From Sphingopyxis sp. GW247-27LB (GTDB lineage Bacteria > Pseudomonadota > Alphaproteobacteria > Sphingomonadales > Sphingomonadaceae): 64,000 bases of DNA. Shown one piece after another: positions 1-8,492 of the stretch. How positions within the stretch are numbered: the first letter of the stretch is position 1; each line of letters begins with the position of its first letter. Under the pieces are notes generated by a model. It made no database searches, was not told where the DNA came from, and worked only from the letters and a program-made list of their open reading frames with translations. Both the position numbers and the translations under genes were made by a program. The stretch spans positions 1,519-65,518 of the forward strand of contig NZ_NIWD01000007.1 of the NCBI RefSeq assembly GCF_002277025.1, read 5' to 3'.

Positions 1-138
1 AACAACGAGAAAGGATCAAACAGCAAACACTCGAGCAAAGGCGCTTGCTTCATCGTAAGCTAGCCGCCTAAAACATACCAACCAGACGAGACCAAACACT
101 CGCTAAGCCAAAGCACAAGCGTGTCTCAATTTATCTGA

Positions 139-351
139 CGACGGACAGCCAGCTCTTCGCATGCGGACGCTCCGCGAGGGATGGAGTTTCTCTACAGTCT
201 CAATCGCCTCAACGTTGCGACATCCCGCGCGAAATGCGTGACGATTCTGGTTGGCTCTCCGAAAGTCTTCGAATCCGAGTGTCGCACCCCCCGGCAGATG
301 CAGTTGGCCAATGCGTTTTGCCGGTATCGCGAATGCGCGCTTTTACACTGA
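139..351 (+). pseudogene. C-terminal remnant of a Dna2/RecD-like nuclease-helicase
   Basis: Reading from base 139 gives a peptide that includes APRGMEFLYSLNRLNVATSR and later CRTPRQMQLANAFCRY, ending with TGA at 349-351. From memory this matches the conserved C-terminus of large bacterial proteins joining a RecB-like nuclease to a superfamily 1 helicase; the SLNRLNVATSRA block is the helicase motif VI region. An in-frame TGA at 136-138 closes the frame just upstream and no helicase motifs precede it, so only the tail survives. I infer a truncated gene left by rearrangement at this edge. The family call rests on motif memory only. Confidence 0.55.
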
Positions 352-571
352 ACGCTTGGCTCTGGATGGGCCATTAAAAAATACGCTGTGTAGTGGAATG
401 ACCCTAGGCGATTGAACAAACTGACTCCTGTCGTGACCATCGAAGGAAGCTCATTCCAGGTCCGCTTTCGAGCAGAAGCTGACATGCCATTTCTGCATTC
501 GGCATTTCCGCTATCCCAATCAACGTGCTCAAAAGCGGACTTCTCGGATCGTCCGCAAACGCCTGCATTAC

Positions 572-579
572 AGAGTGGA
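572..579. repeat. Target site duplication, left copy (IS21 element)
   Basis: AGAGTGGA lies immediately before the left end of the IS21-family element (base 580) and is repeated exactly at 3159-3166 immediately after the right end. An 8-bp duplication is within the range known for IS21-family insertions. Confidence 0.85.
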
Positions 580-757
580 TGTCAAACGGCGTTCAAAAGG
601 GACCCCCGATCGGCGTCGAAGAGGGACCCCCTTTTCGGATAATATGATGCTGGTTTGTTGAAGATGGCCTTGCGCTGCGTGCGGCGGAGGGCGGGCGTAG
701 CCCGACCGGAGGCGCGCGCAGCGCAAGATAGATTTTTGAAGGCGCCGAAGGTGGCTG

Positions 758-1516
758 TCAGCTGCGGTTTTTGAAGCGCCAGCTGTCGTTGCCCGTCTCG
801 ACGATATCGCAGTGGTGGGTGACGCGGTCGAGCAGCGCCGTGGTCATCTTGGGATCGCCGAACACGGTCGGCCATTCGCCGAAGGCGAGGTTCGTGGTGA
901 TGATGACGCTGGTCCGCTCATAAAGCTTGCTGATGAGGTGGAACAGCAACTGCCCTCCCGAGCGGGCGAACGGCAGATATCCAAGCTCGTCGAGCACGAT
1001 CAGGTCGAGCCGCGACAGCTGCGCCGCCAGGGTCCCGCCTTTGCCGATCCGGGTCTCCTCTTCGAGGCGTGTCACCAGATCGACGGTGTTGAAGTAGCGG
1101 GCGCGAGCGCCCCTTCGCACGACATTGGCGGTGATCGCGATGGCGAGGTGGGTCTTGCCTGTCCCCGTGCCGCCGACCAGCACGATATTGCGGCGAGGCG
1201 GGAGGAAGGAGCCATCGTGAAGGGAGCGGATCATCTCCTCATTGATCGGTGTGCCCTCGAAGCTGAACCGCTCCAGGTCCTTCACCACGGGCAGCCTCGC
1301 AGCCGTCATCCGATAGCGGATGGAGGCTGCATCCCGGTGGGTCGCCTCAGCACGGAGCAGGTCGGTCAGTATCTCCATGGTGGTGCGCTTGCGCTGGAGG
1401 CCGGTGGTGACCGCCTCGTCGAACGCCGCCGCCATGCCCTTGAGCCCGAGGCCGCGCATCGTGTCGATCATATCATGCCGCTGCATCATAGCCTCGCAGC
1501 AGATCATAGCGGGCAC
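758..1516 (-). CDS. istB: IstB, IS21 transposition helper ATPase
   Basis: IstB is the AAA+ helper ATPase that works with the IstA transposase to select targets and stimulate transposition. The 252-residue product is full length for the family. It shows a Walker A motif GGTGTGKT near residues 114-121 and a Walker B run DLIVLDELG further on, followed by the usual C-terminal ATPase region. The frame overlaps the end of istA by 44 nt; starts at internal Met10 or Met11 would shorten the overlap and are equally plausible. The gene looks intact even though its partner istA is not. Confidence 0.92.
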   Translation of the reverse strand: MPAMICCEAMMQRHDMIDTMRGLGLKGMAAAFDEAVTTGLQRKRTTMEILTDLLRAEATHRDAASIRYRMTAARLPVVKDLERFSFEGTPINEEMIRSLHDGSFLPPRRNIVLVGGTGTGKTHLAIAITANVVRRGARARYFNTVDLVTRLEEETRIGKGGTLAAQLSRLDLIVLDELGYLPFARSGGQLLFHLISKLYERTSVIITTNLAFGEWPTVFGDPKMTTALLDRVTHHCDIVETGNDSWRFKNRS

Positions 1517-2934
1517 AGTCGGCGAGCGGAGGATGCTGCAGCATCCGGTCTTCCGAAGTGACGATGCTGTGGGGTGTCGCCGGCTCGCGGCGCCGGGAGA
1601 GGATGTTGAGGATCAGCTCGTCGCTGGCCGTTCCGTTCGCCAACGCTTCGCGCACGGCAGCCTCTACCGGCTCCAGGCCATCGGTGAGCACCGCCGAGAG
1701 GACCCGCACGAACCTGCGATCGGCCTCGTCCCCGGTGCCGAGCCTTCGCCGTAATCGGTGCAGGGCGGGCGGCAGATCCCAGTCCTGGAACGGTGCGCCG
1801 TTACGCAGCGCGCCGGGCTTGTGCGCGAGGACCGGCAGATAATGCCAGGGATCGTATATCGTGCGGTTCCGACCGAAGTGGCGCTCATGCTCCCCGACGA
1901 TCGCATCGCCGCAGCGTATGACGATGCGATCGGCATAGGAGCGCACCTGAACGGTCCGGCGTGCGGCCGTCGACATGACCGAGTAGCGGTTGCGATCGAA
2001 GCTGATGAGGCAGGTGCCGGTGACGGCATGCTCGCTCTCATGGAAGCCGTCGAACGGTGCCAGGATCGGCTGCAGGGCCGGTCGCTCCATATCCAGCGCC
2101 TCGGCGACGGTAATATCCCCGCGTTCGGGATGGGCATGATGCTCGGCCCAGCGCCGGCACTCGGCCTCCAGCCACCCGTTGAGCTCGGCCAGGCTGGCGA
2201 ACCGGAGTCGCGGCTGGAAGAAGCGGCCTCGGATCGTCTGGACCTGCTGTTCGACCTGGCCCTTCTCCCATCCCGCCGCCGGCGAGCAGGCGGTCGGCTC
2301 GACCATGTAATGATCGGTCATGATCAGGAAGCGGCGGTTGAACACACGCTCCTTGCCGCACACCGCCGAAGAAAGCGAACGCCCGCGCATGAGCGTCGAA
2401 CAGCATCTCCTGGCCCTCGCGCGGATAGGCCCGGACATAGGGTGCGCGCGAGTCGCAGAGACGCATATGCGCCACCTTCACCCGCATCGGCTTGCCGGCG
2501 ATCTCCACATCCTCGTGGCTCCAGTCGAACTGGTAGGCCTCACCCGGCTGGAAGGTCATCGGGATGAACGCCGGTGCGCCTTCGCCAGCATCCTTCCGCC
2601 GCGCAGCACGCCAGCGCGCCGCATAGCGGCGCACCGCATCATAGGATCCATCGAACCCCTCGCGCACCAGCAGGTCATGGATACGCGTCATCCGTAGCCG
2701 ATCGCGGCGGCCGCGACCTTCGTTCTCCTCAAGCAGCGCATCGAGACGATCCTGATAAGGACCGATCCGCGGCAGCGGCTGGACTTTGCGCTGATAGTTG
2801 AACGCCGCCTCCGGCGACCGGATCGCTTTGCGGACGACCTTCCGCGACAAACGAAGGTCACGAGCGATCGCCTTGATCGCCTTACCCGCTGCATGCTCAC
2901 GCCGAATCCGAACCACTGTCTCCACGATCAACAT
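1473..2934 (-). pseudogene. istA: istA, IS21 transposase broken by internal deletion and frameshift
   Basis: The N-terminal part (frame from 2934) has the helix-turn-helix region and the FDWSHEDVEIAG segment of the DDE catalytic domain. The C-terminal part, in another frame (about 2370-1473), continues with VEPTACSPAAGWEKGQVE and the rest of IstA. The frames switch near 2355-2365, inside FFGGV/CGKERVFNRRF. The segment normally lying there, which includes the conserved GIYDN stretch with a catalytic Asp, is missing. So this is more than a one-base error: I infer loss of about 17-18 codons plus a frameshift. The transposase should be inactive. Confidence 0.85.
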
Positions 2935-3120
2935 CCCGTTCTCGCCAACTGATCAAAACCAGTCGGCCGACTAAATCCCCGGGATGAAGGGGTCCTTTTT
3001 GCACGCCGATCCGAATCCGAACCACTGTCTCCACGATCAACATCCCGTTCTCGCCAACTGATCAAAACCAGTCGGCCGACTAAATCCCCGGGATGAAGGG
3101 GTCCTTTTTGCACGCCGATC
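2902..3120. repeat. 109-bp tandem duplication at the right end of the IS21 element
   Basis: Bases 2902-3010 are repeated without a gap from 3011 onward (period 109), matching to about 3120. The unit contains the first codons of istA, its upstream region and one subterminal transposase-binding-type repeat (TTTTTGCACGCCGAT). The second copy therefore carries a duplicate, immediately truncated istA start. Confidence 0.93.
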
Positions 3121-3158
3121 ACCCCACGAAGGGGGTGCCTATTGCACGCTGATCCTCA

Positions 3159-3166
3159 AGAGTGGA
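3159..3166. repeat. Target site duplication, right copy (IS21 element)
   Basis: AGAGTGGA, identical to 572-579, directly follows the right end of the element at 3158. It shows that this IS inserted as a unit, with no later rearrangement between its two ends and their flanks. Confidence 0.85.
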
Positions 3167-3252
3167 GGAGGCGTTTGGAACGCTCGTATGAGGAAGCAAC
3201 TTTTTCGCTGTCTTCGAGTAACCGTTTCCGCTATGTTCCTGAGAGAAGTAAG

Positions 3253-3483
3253 ATGAACGCCATCGTGACGAATTTCGACCTTGAAAGCGCGGAGGCGCGC
3301 CAAACCCGAAACTGGGAAGGGTTGTCTGAGATTGATCAGGCGATCCGTGACGATCGGCTCATGGAGTATCGGATAAAGAAATCCTGGGCCGACCCTTGGG
3401 GGCGAAAACTCACGATTGCGGTATTCCTAATCCTCTCGATCTTCGCCGGTTTTGTAATCTACTGGGATGTCTTTAGGGGCTGA
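3253..3483 (+). CDS. Small single-pass membrane protein, unknown function
   Basis: A 76-residue protein begins MNAIVTNFDLESAEAR and has one hydrophobic segment near its C-terminus (LTIAVFLILSIFAGFVIYW, about residues 54-72). I chose ATG 3253 because GAGAGAAG sits just upstream as a ribosome binding site. The frame stays open upstream into the IS21 end, and, if the IS is removed, back to about base 483. It converges on traG, whose stop lies 5 nt away. Sphingomonad transfer regions often carry such small membrane ORFs at this edge; I do not recognise a family. Confidence 0.6.
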   Translation: MNAIVTNFDLESAEARQTRNWEGLSEIDQAIRDDRLMEYRIKKSWADPWGRKLTIAVFLILSIFAGFVIYWDVFRG

Positions 3484-3487
3484 AATT

Positions 3488-6190
3488 CTACCATTCCTTG
3501 ACGTCATCAGCTGCTTCTGCACTTGCCCCTTGCGCTCCTTTGGTAACTGCATCCAGACGCTCTCGGGATCCGCGGATTCTCTGACGGCCGGCTGTTTGGG
3601 CATGCTGAACCTCGTCGTGAATACCGCCCGCTTCCACCTGCGGCACTGTTCCTGAACCCCCTCCACCGATTGGGGCACGACCGCGTACAGATCCCGGCCC
3701 TGTGACCGAAGGGCGCGAGATTGGCTGTCCTGGCGTCAGGACGAGCCTGTCCTCAATGCCGTTGCCAAGCTGTTCCGCGTAACTTTCGATGAACCTGCCC
3801 TGCAGCGCCTGGCCTTCCGGGCTGAGCTGGAAGGTCAGGTCGTCGAAGCGGACACTGCCGTAGAAGTCGCGATTGCGCTCGATCTCGACCAATCCCCATT
3901 CGCGGTAAGCTTGCGACAGGTTAAGGCTGCCAGCGGCACTGTTGCCCTCGAAGAACGATGCCTGGCTTTCGAGGCGGTTCGCCAGTTCCTCAGCCCGCCG
4001 CGCTTCGCGACTGTAACTCTGCGCCTCGGTTAGCGAAGCGTTCATGCCGCTCGCGGTCGACGAGATCGAGGAACTCGAAGACGTGCTGACGCTGCGAATA
4101 AACCCGTCGCGTGTGCTCGACCAGTTCCGGCTGTCCGACATCTGGGCGAGGCTTCCGAAAATTCTTGAGCGGTCCTCGGATGCGATGCCGATATCGCTGT
4201 CGGTCCACGATTGGTTTCGGCCTCCTTTGGCGCCAATATTTGCAGATGCCACCCCGTTCGTAACACCAGCGCTGGCACCCGCTTCACCGTTAAGGAACCA
4301 GGCAACAGTGATGTCGTCGGCGGCCCTCCGTGACAGGCCGAACTGGCGCTGCAGGTTCGTCGATGCCTGGTCGACCTCGTTGAAGGCGGTCTGGATGCTG
4401 TCGGAGTTGGATGTGCCGGTGGCGCTCTCGAAAGCCGATCCCCGGCTGAATTGGCTGCGCAGCTCGCGGAACTTCGTGACGGCGCTGGTGGTCGATTCCG
4501 TGGCAATGTTCGCATAGCTCTCGCTGTTCGAGCGGGCCTGCGATGCCATCGTCGACAGGCGTGATGTGAACTCCTGTCCGAGGCTGGGCGTGAAGGGATA
4601 GCTCGAGTTGGGAAGCTGGTCGTAGCTCGCTTCGGGGAAACTCGTCGTCATCGAGCCCGTATCGCTGAATGTCCGGGTCTGCGCCGCGCCATAGGTGAAG
4701 CTGGGCGCGATCGTCCCTTGTGCGAACTGGCGGGTCAGAACGCTCGAATTCTCGAAGCTGGTATTGCCCAGTGAGACGTTGCCCGTGCTCGCTTCGCGCG
4801 CCGCTTCCTCGGCAGCATTCTGGCTCGGATTGAGATAGCTTGTCGCATGGTGCGAAATCGCCATGGCGCCCTTGGCGACGCCGCCGGCCAGAAACGGCAC
4901 CGAGGCGATAAGATAGCCGGCCAGCAGCCCGATATCGCTATTCACATCGGCCATGCCGGTGAAGCTTGCAAGACTGAGCCCGCTGCTTCCAGCAACCGCG
5001 GTCATGTCCGCCGCCCCCTTGTACATCAGCATCATGTGCAGGATCACGAACAGCGGTCCCCATGCCGCCAGGTAAAAGAAGCCTGTCACATAGCCTTTGA
5101 GTGCCAGCGGCCCGGTCTTGGGCAGCAGAAACAGCGGGAAGAGGACCGGAAACAGGGCATAGAAGAGCACGGTCAGCACGACATTGAGGAGCGGCACCCA
5201 CTTCATCGCGTTGCTGGCGATCGAGCCATAGGTCCGCTCGGTCTGAATATCCGCGCGCGTCTGGGCGTAGACATCGACATTGCCCGCTCCGCTCGTCGCC
5301 GCCATCGAATGCATGGCCTGGCTCATCGCGTTGATTGTAAGCGTCTGCTTGAAGATCTCGGTCGCATTGGCCGAGACCCCGGTGAGGTACTGGTAGGCCA
5401 CCGGCAAGTCAGCAAAGAGCTTGGCCTTGGCGAGGGCGGCAGTCTGGTTGGGATAGAGCTGGCGCCCGAAAACCGTACCCATACCGTCGATCAGTCCGGC
5501 CCACTGAGCGTTCAGCGCGTCATAGGCTTCGCGGCAGGTGATGATATTGGAAGTCACCTGACCGGTCCCGTTGTCGCGGGTGAGGAAGCGCTGGGCCCGC
5601 GCCTGGCTACCGGGCGCAATGGTCGTCCAGATGTCGCTGGTCTCGGCGAGTTCCTTCATCGAATATCGGCCAAGCAGCACGTCGTAGAACACGCATTGCC
5701 GGAAATGCTCGTCGAGATTGGCGGCAAATTCCGGGTCGGAAATGCGCAAGGATCGCGTCGCATCGTAGAGCCGCGCGCCATAGATCATGCCGTTCTTCGA
5801 GTAGTTGAGGTCGCCCGGCAGCCCGAACACCACCTCGGCCGAGCCGGTCAAGTAATCGCCAACCTGGCTCGTGAAGCTCGCCATCAGCGCCAGGCCCAGC
5901 GGCACATTGCTGACATTGGCGGGAGCGAGGCTCGGGTTGAGCCGGTCGGTCACATGGACGTCGAGCCGCGGCACCATCAGGCACGAGTAGATCAGCGTCG
6001 CGCCAAGGAACCAGTTGATCCAGGCCCGCCAGTCCTGATTGAATGCCAGCGTAATGGCAGATAGGCCAAGTCCCATGACGAGGACGACCTGGAGCAGGCT
6101 TTTGTAGCCCCCATTGCCTGTCCAGGCGGCGACCGCCTGAAAGACATTGACCAGGTAATCGCCGCCGCCAACCGTGAAAATCTCGACCAT
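3488..6190 (-). CDS. traG: TraG, F-type mating-pair stabilisation/pilus assembly protein
   Basis: TraG is an inner-membrane protein with a large periplasmic C-terminal region, needed in F-type systems for pilus assembly and mating-aggregate stabilisation. The 900-residue length fits the family. The N-terminal half is hydrophobic (segments around residues 30-50, 57-75, 345-370 and 375-400), typical of the TraG N-terminal domain. The C-terminal half is Ser/Gln/Ala-rich and polar, and ends with a Pro/Gly-rich tail. It is the last gene of the operon, 39 nt after traH, and converges with the small ORF at 3253-3483. No frame disruption is seen. Confidence 0.9.
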   Translation of the reverse strand: MVEIFTVGGGDYLVNVFQAVAAWTGNGGYKSLLQVVLVMGLGLSAITLAFNQDWRAWINWFLGATLIYSCLMVPRLDVHVTDRLNPSLAPANVSNVPLGLALMASFTSQVGDYLTGSAEVVFGLPGDLNYSKNGMIYGARLYDATRSLRISDPEFAANLDEHFRQCVFYDVLLGRYSMKELAETSDIWTTIAPGSQARAQRFLTRDNGTGQVTSNIITCREAYDALNAQWAGLIDGMGTVFGRQLYPNQTAALAKAKLFADLPVAYQYLTGVSANATEIFKQTLTINAMSQAMHSMAATSGAGNVDVYAQTRADIQTERTYGSIASNAMKWVPLLNVVLTVLFYALFPVLFPLFLLPKTGPLALKGYVTGFFYLAAWGPLFVILHMMLMYKGAADMTAVAGSSGLSLASFTGMADVNSDIGLLAGYLIASVPFLAGGVAKGAMAISHHATSYLNPSQNAAEEAAREASTGNVSLGNTSFENSSVLTRQFAQGTIAPSFTYGAAQTRTFSDTGSMTTSFPEASYDQLPNSSYPFTPSLGQEFTSRLSTMASQARSNSESYANIATESTTSAVTKFRELRSQFSRGSAFESATGTSNSDSIQTAFNEVDQASTNLQRQFGLSRRAADDITVAWFLNGEAGASAGVTNGVASANIGAKGGRNQSWTDSDIGIASEDRSRIFGSLAQMSDSRNWSSTRDGFIRSVSTSSSSSISSTASGMNASLTEAQSYSREARRAEELANRLESQASFFEGNSAAGSLNLSQAYREWGLVEIERNRDFYGSVRFDDLTFQLSPEGQALQGRFIESYAEQLGNGIEDRLVLTPGQPISRPSVTGPGSVRGRAPIGGGGSGTVPQVEAGGIHDEVQHAQTAGRQRIRGSRERLDAVTKGAQGASAEAADDVKEW

Positions 6191-6229
6191 GTTGCTAGGC
6201 TCCCGCCGTTTCCGACGCGCTGAAAGGGA

Positions 6230-7654
6230 TCAGTGGGTAAGGGCGCGCGACTGGACGCCGCGCGACCAGTCGAGCGAGGCGGCCATGCCCGGCGACATCG
6301 AGGCGGCGAGCACGTTCTCGATGAACGCGGTCTTCTCGATGATTTGCATGATGGCGTTGACCTTTAGGTGCGTGTTCGCCTGCCGGTCCGCGAGTGCCTG
6401 CCGGACGACATTCACTTGGCCCTGCCACATGGCGATTTTGGCTTCGTCCGCCCCGATGAAACTCGACATCGAGCGGCCCGCTTCGCTGACGATGCGGTCG
6501 AGGACGGCAAACAGCAGGTCGACGCTGGCGATCTCCGCCAGCGTCTCGCGATCGTCGGTCGGCATCCCGCGGCCATAGGCCGCCTGAACGGTAAGAATCT
6601 TGTAGAGCGGGATCGAGGCGACCTGAAGCAGCTCCTTCTGCGCGTCGGTGATCGCGGTGTCGTCATGGATCGCCTGGACCATGCCGGCAATCAGGGCTGC
6701 AACGCGCGGGCGCAGGGCCTTGGATGCCGGAAGGCTGAGCGACTTGAAGCCGGGATCGAGGCACTTGTCCGGCTCGTCGCAGTCAAAAATCAGGACATTG
6801 CCATTGCTCGTTCCGTCAAGCAGCGAGGTAACCAGTGTCGATGACGCTTCCCCGACGATAGGTACGAACTTGCCCGGTTCATCGTCCGTTGGGGGCACGT
6901 AGATAATCGTGCCGAGCAGCGTCATCGCATATTCGGCAAGTTCCTCGTCGAAGGTGCCATTTGGCGAGAAGAACGCGGACTTCTTGAGGATCGTCCAGGT
7001 GTAGTTCCTCGCCACGGCAGGATTGACGTCGTCATATTTGCCTGCACCTTGCGCCGTGGTGCTCGAACGCTGGCCCTTGGTTCCGCAGCCATGCTTGGCG
7101 GCGGCATAGTCGGTGAAGATGCCTTCCGAATTGCCGATCGCCTCGCAGATTGCCTTGTCGGCAAGATCGCCCTTGGGCCAGATGCCGCCCACCAGTCCCT
7201 GCGCCATCTCGCAGGAGTTGATGTTGAGATTGTTCATGAGCTGAGCCTTCTGGCTGAACTCCTGCATGATCTTCGAGCATTCCGGACAGACCGTGTCGAT
7301 CGCCAGACTGAAAGCGAAGCCTACCGCATTGTTGGCGACCGCCTTCAGCATCGCGACGATCTCGCTCGCGTTGATGAAGCTGAAGGACCCGGCAAAAATG
7401 TCGATACCGCCGCACCCTGCACGGGCGCGCGGCAGCTGCAGGTTGGCGATGTTGGTCGTCTTCTGAGGGAAGCGCGTCCAGACATTGCCGAGGCTGTAAT
7501 AGCCTGCCGACTGGCCCTGGAATGCGGTCGGCCCATTGACGTTGGCGGCGCCGCCGATATCGTTGAGGAACGAGTCCATCGAACTGCCGACATCGGCTGA
7601 TGCGCTGGTAAGGGGGAGGGTGGCCGCGAGGATCGCGGCGACGGCACGTTTCAT
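6230..7654 (-). CDS. traH: TraH, F-type conjugal pilus assembly protein
   Basis: TraH is a periplasmic F-type protein acting with TraF, TraW, TraU and TrbC in pilus extension and retraction. I chose the Met at 7654 (MKRAVAAILAATLPLTSASA), which gives a clean signal peptide with cleavage after ASA, rather than the longer frame to 7720. The mature protein of about 450 residues shows the typical GGID, FSFIN and ISC-like Cys features (ARAGCGGIDIFAGSFSFI, TVCPECSKIMQEF, NINSCEMAQGLVGG). It starts 1 nt downstream of the traF stop. Confidence 0.92.
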   Translation of the reverse strand: MKRAVAAILAATLPLTSASADVGSSMDSFLNDIGGAANVNGPTAFQGQSAGYYSLGNVWTRFPQKTTNIANLQLPRARAGCGGIDIFAGSFSFINASEIVAMLKAVANNAVGFAFSLAIDTVCPECSKIMQEFSQKAQLMNNLNINSCEMAQGLVGGIWPKGDLADKAICEAIGNSEGIFTDYAAAKHGCGTKGQRSSTTAQGAGKYDDVNPAVARNYTWTILKKSAFFSPNGTFDEELAEYAMTLLGTIIYVPPTDDEPGKFVPIVGEASSTLVTSLLDGTSNGNVLIFDCDEPDKCLDPGFKSLSLPASKALRPRVAALIAGMVQAIHDDTAITDAQKELLQVASIPLYKILTVQAAYGRGMPTDDRETLAEIASVDLLFAVLDRIVSEAGRSMSSFIGADEAKIAMWQGQVNVVRQALADRQANTHLKVNAIMQIIEKTAFIENVLAASMSPGMAASLDWSRGVQSRALTH

Positions 7655-7655
7655 C

Positions 7656-8492
7656 CTAGTAGTCACGTCCGGCTTCCTTCGATGTGAGGAGGTAAATGCG
7701 ATCCTGAAGCTCGTCGGCACTCATCACGCCGTAGCCGATCGGGATGGGCTGGCCCTTGGCGGCATCCCAGAGCACCACCGCTGGCGTGACCTTGGGTTCG
7801 AGCCCCATCCGGCTGCGCTGGTTGGTTTCGACCGTGTAGTTCGGGAAATGGCGCGAGGGGCCGCCGTCGGTTGAAATCGCGCGCACCGTGATGTGCCAGG
7901 TCGAAGCAACGCTCTGGACGATCGGCGACATGACTTCGCAGGCGCCGCAGCTCTGGGCGAAGAAGTAGAACAGACCGTAGCGTTCGGACAGCTGCGCCAT
8001 GACCGCATTTCGCTCGGCGTTGCGCGAGTCCTGCCACTGACGCTTGCCGAGCGTCGAGACCGGACGCTGGAGCGTATAGTCGAGGTCAGGATCCTGCCAG
8101 ATCGCCCGCTGCCAGACATCGCTGAACAGAGATGCCCGGTCGAGCTGGGCGCGCTGAAAGCGGATATAGGCCGTCACATTGGCCGGCGTCGGCTCGAGGA
8201 TCGCCTTGGCTTTCAGTTCGCGCAGATTTGCCGTGATTGCATCGAGCTGGTTCGTCGCACTCGGAGCAGGCTCAGATGCCTCCTCCTGCACCTCGGGCAG
8301 CTTGGGCTTGGCGCAATAGAACCAGTAACCAAGGCGGCGCTCCTCGCAGTAGAAGCTGTCCTGGCTGTCGCTGGTCGTGACCAGTGGCGGTTCCTGGCCG
8401 CGGGCCGGAGCACTGAGCGCGGGCGCAATAGCGGTGAACGAGAGGCAGGCGGCAAGCAGCCGCCGGGCGGCCTTATTGGCTGGCGCGGGCAT
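7656..8492 (-). CDS. traF: TraF (F-type), thioredoxin-fold pilus assembly protein
   Basis: This periplasmic thioredoxin-like protein of F-type transfer systems is required for pilus assembly. The start at 8492 (MPAPANKAARRLL) gives 278 residues with a signal peptide; the open frame continues to 8624 but would overlap traN more deeply. The C-terminal half contains GLFYFFAQSCGACEVMSPIV, a CGAC redox-like site. Many F-type TraF proteins lack this, so a redox role together with the operon's DsbC-like protein is plausible. It overlaps the end of traN by 20 nt. Confidence 0.9.
   Translation of the reverse strand: MPAPANKAARRLLAACLSFTAIAPALSAPARGQEPPLVTTSDSQDSFYCEERRLGYWFYCAKPKLPEVQEEASEPAPSATNQLDAITANLRELKAKAILEPTPANVTAYIRFQRAQLDRASLFSDVWQRAIWQDPDLDYTLQRPVSTLGKRQWQDSRNAERNAVMAQLSERYGLFYFFAQSCGACEVMSPIVQSVASTWHITVRAISTDGGPSRHFPNYTVETNQRSRMGLEPKVTPAVVLWDAAKGQPIPIGYGVMSADELQDRIYLLTSKEAGRDY

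Larger units (their letters stand above)
580..3158. mobile_element. IS21-family insertion sequence with disrupted istA
   Basis: The element carries minus-strand istA and istB, the two genes that define the IS21 family. Its left end (580 onward, TGTCAAACGGCGTTCAAAAG) and the reverse complement of its right end (3158 inward, TGAGGATCAGCGTGCAATAG) match at 20 of the first 28 positions. Subterminal GATCGGCGT-type repeats occur on both sides, as expected for the multiple terminal repeats of IS21. A perfect 8-bp direct repeat flanks it. Because istA is broken and one end is tandemly duplicated, the copy is probably not autonomous. Confidence 0.88.

Noticed and set aside
812..1561. 249-codon plus-strand open frame opposite istB
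   Set aside because: Antisense to an intact istB with Walker motifs.
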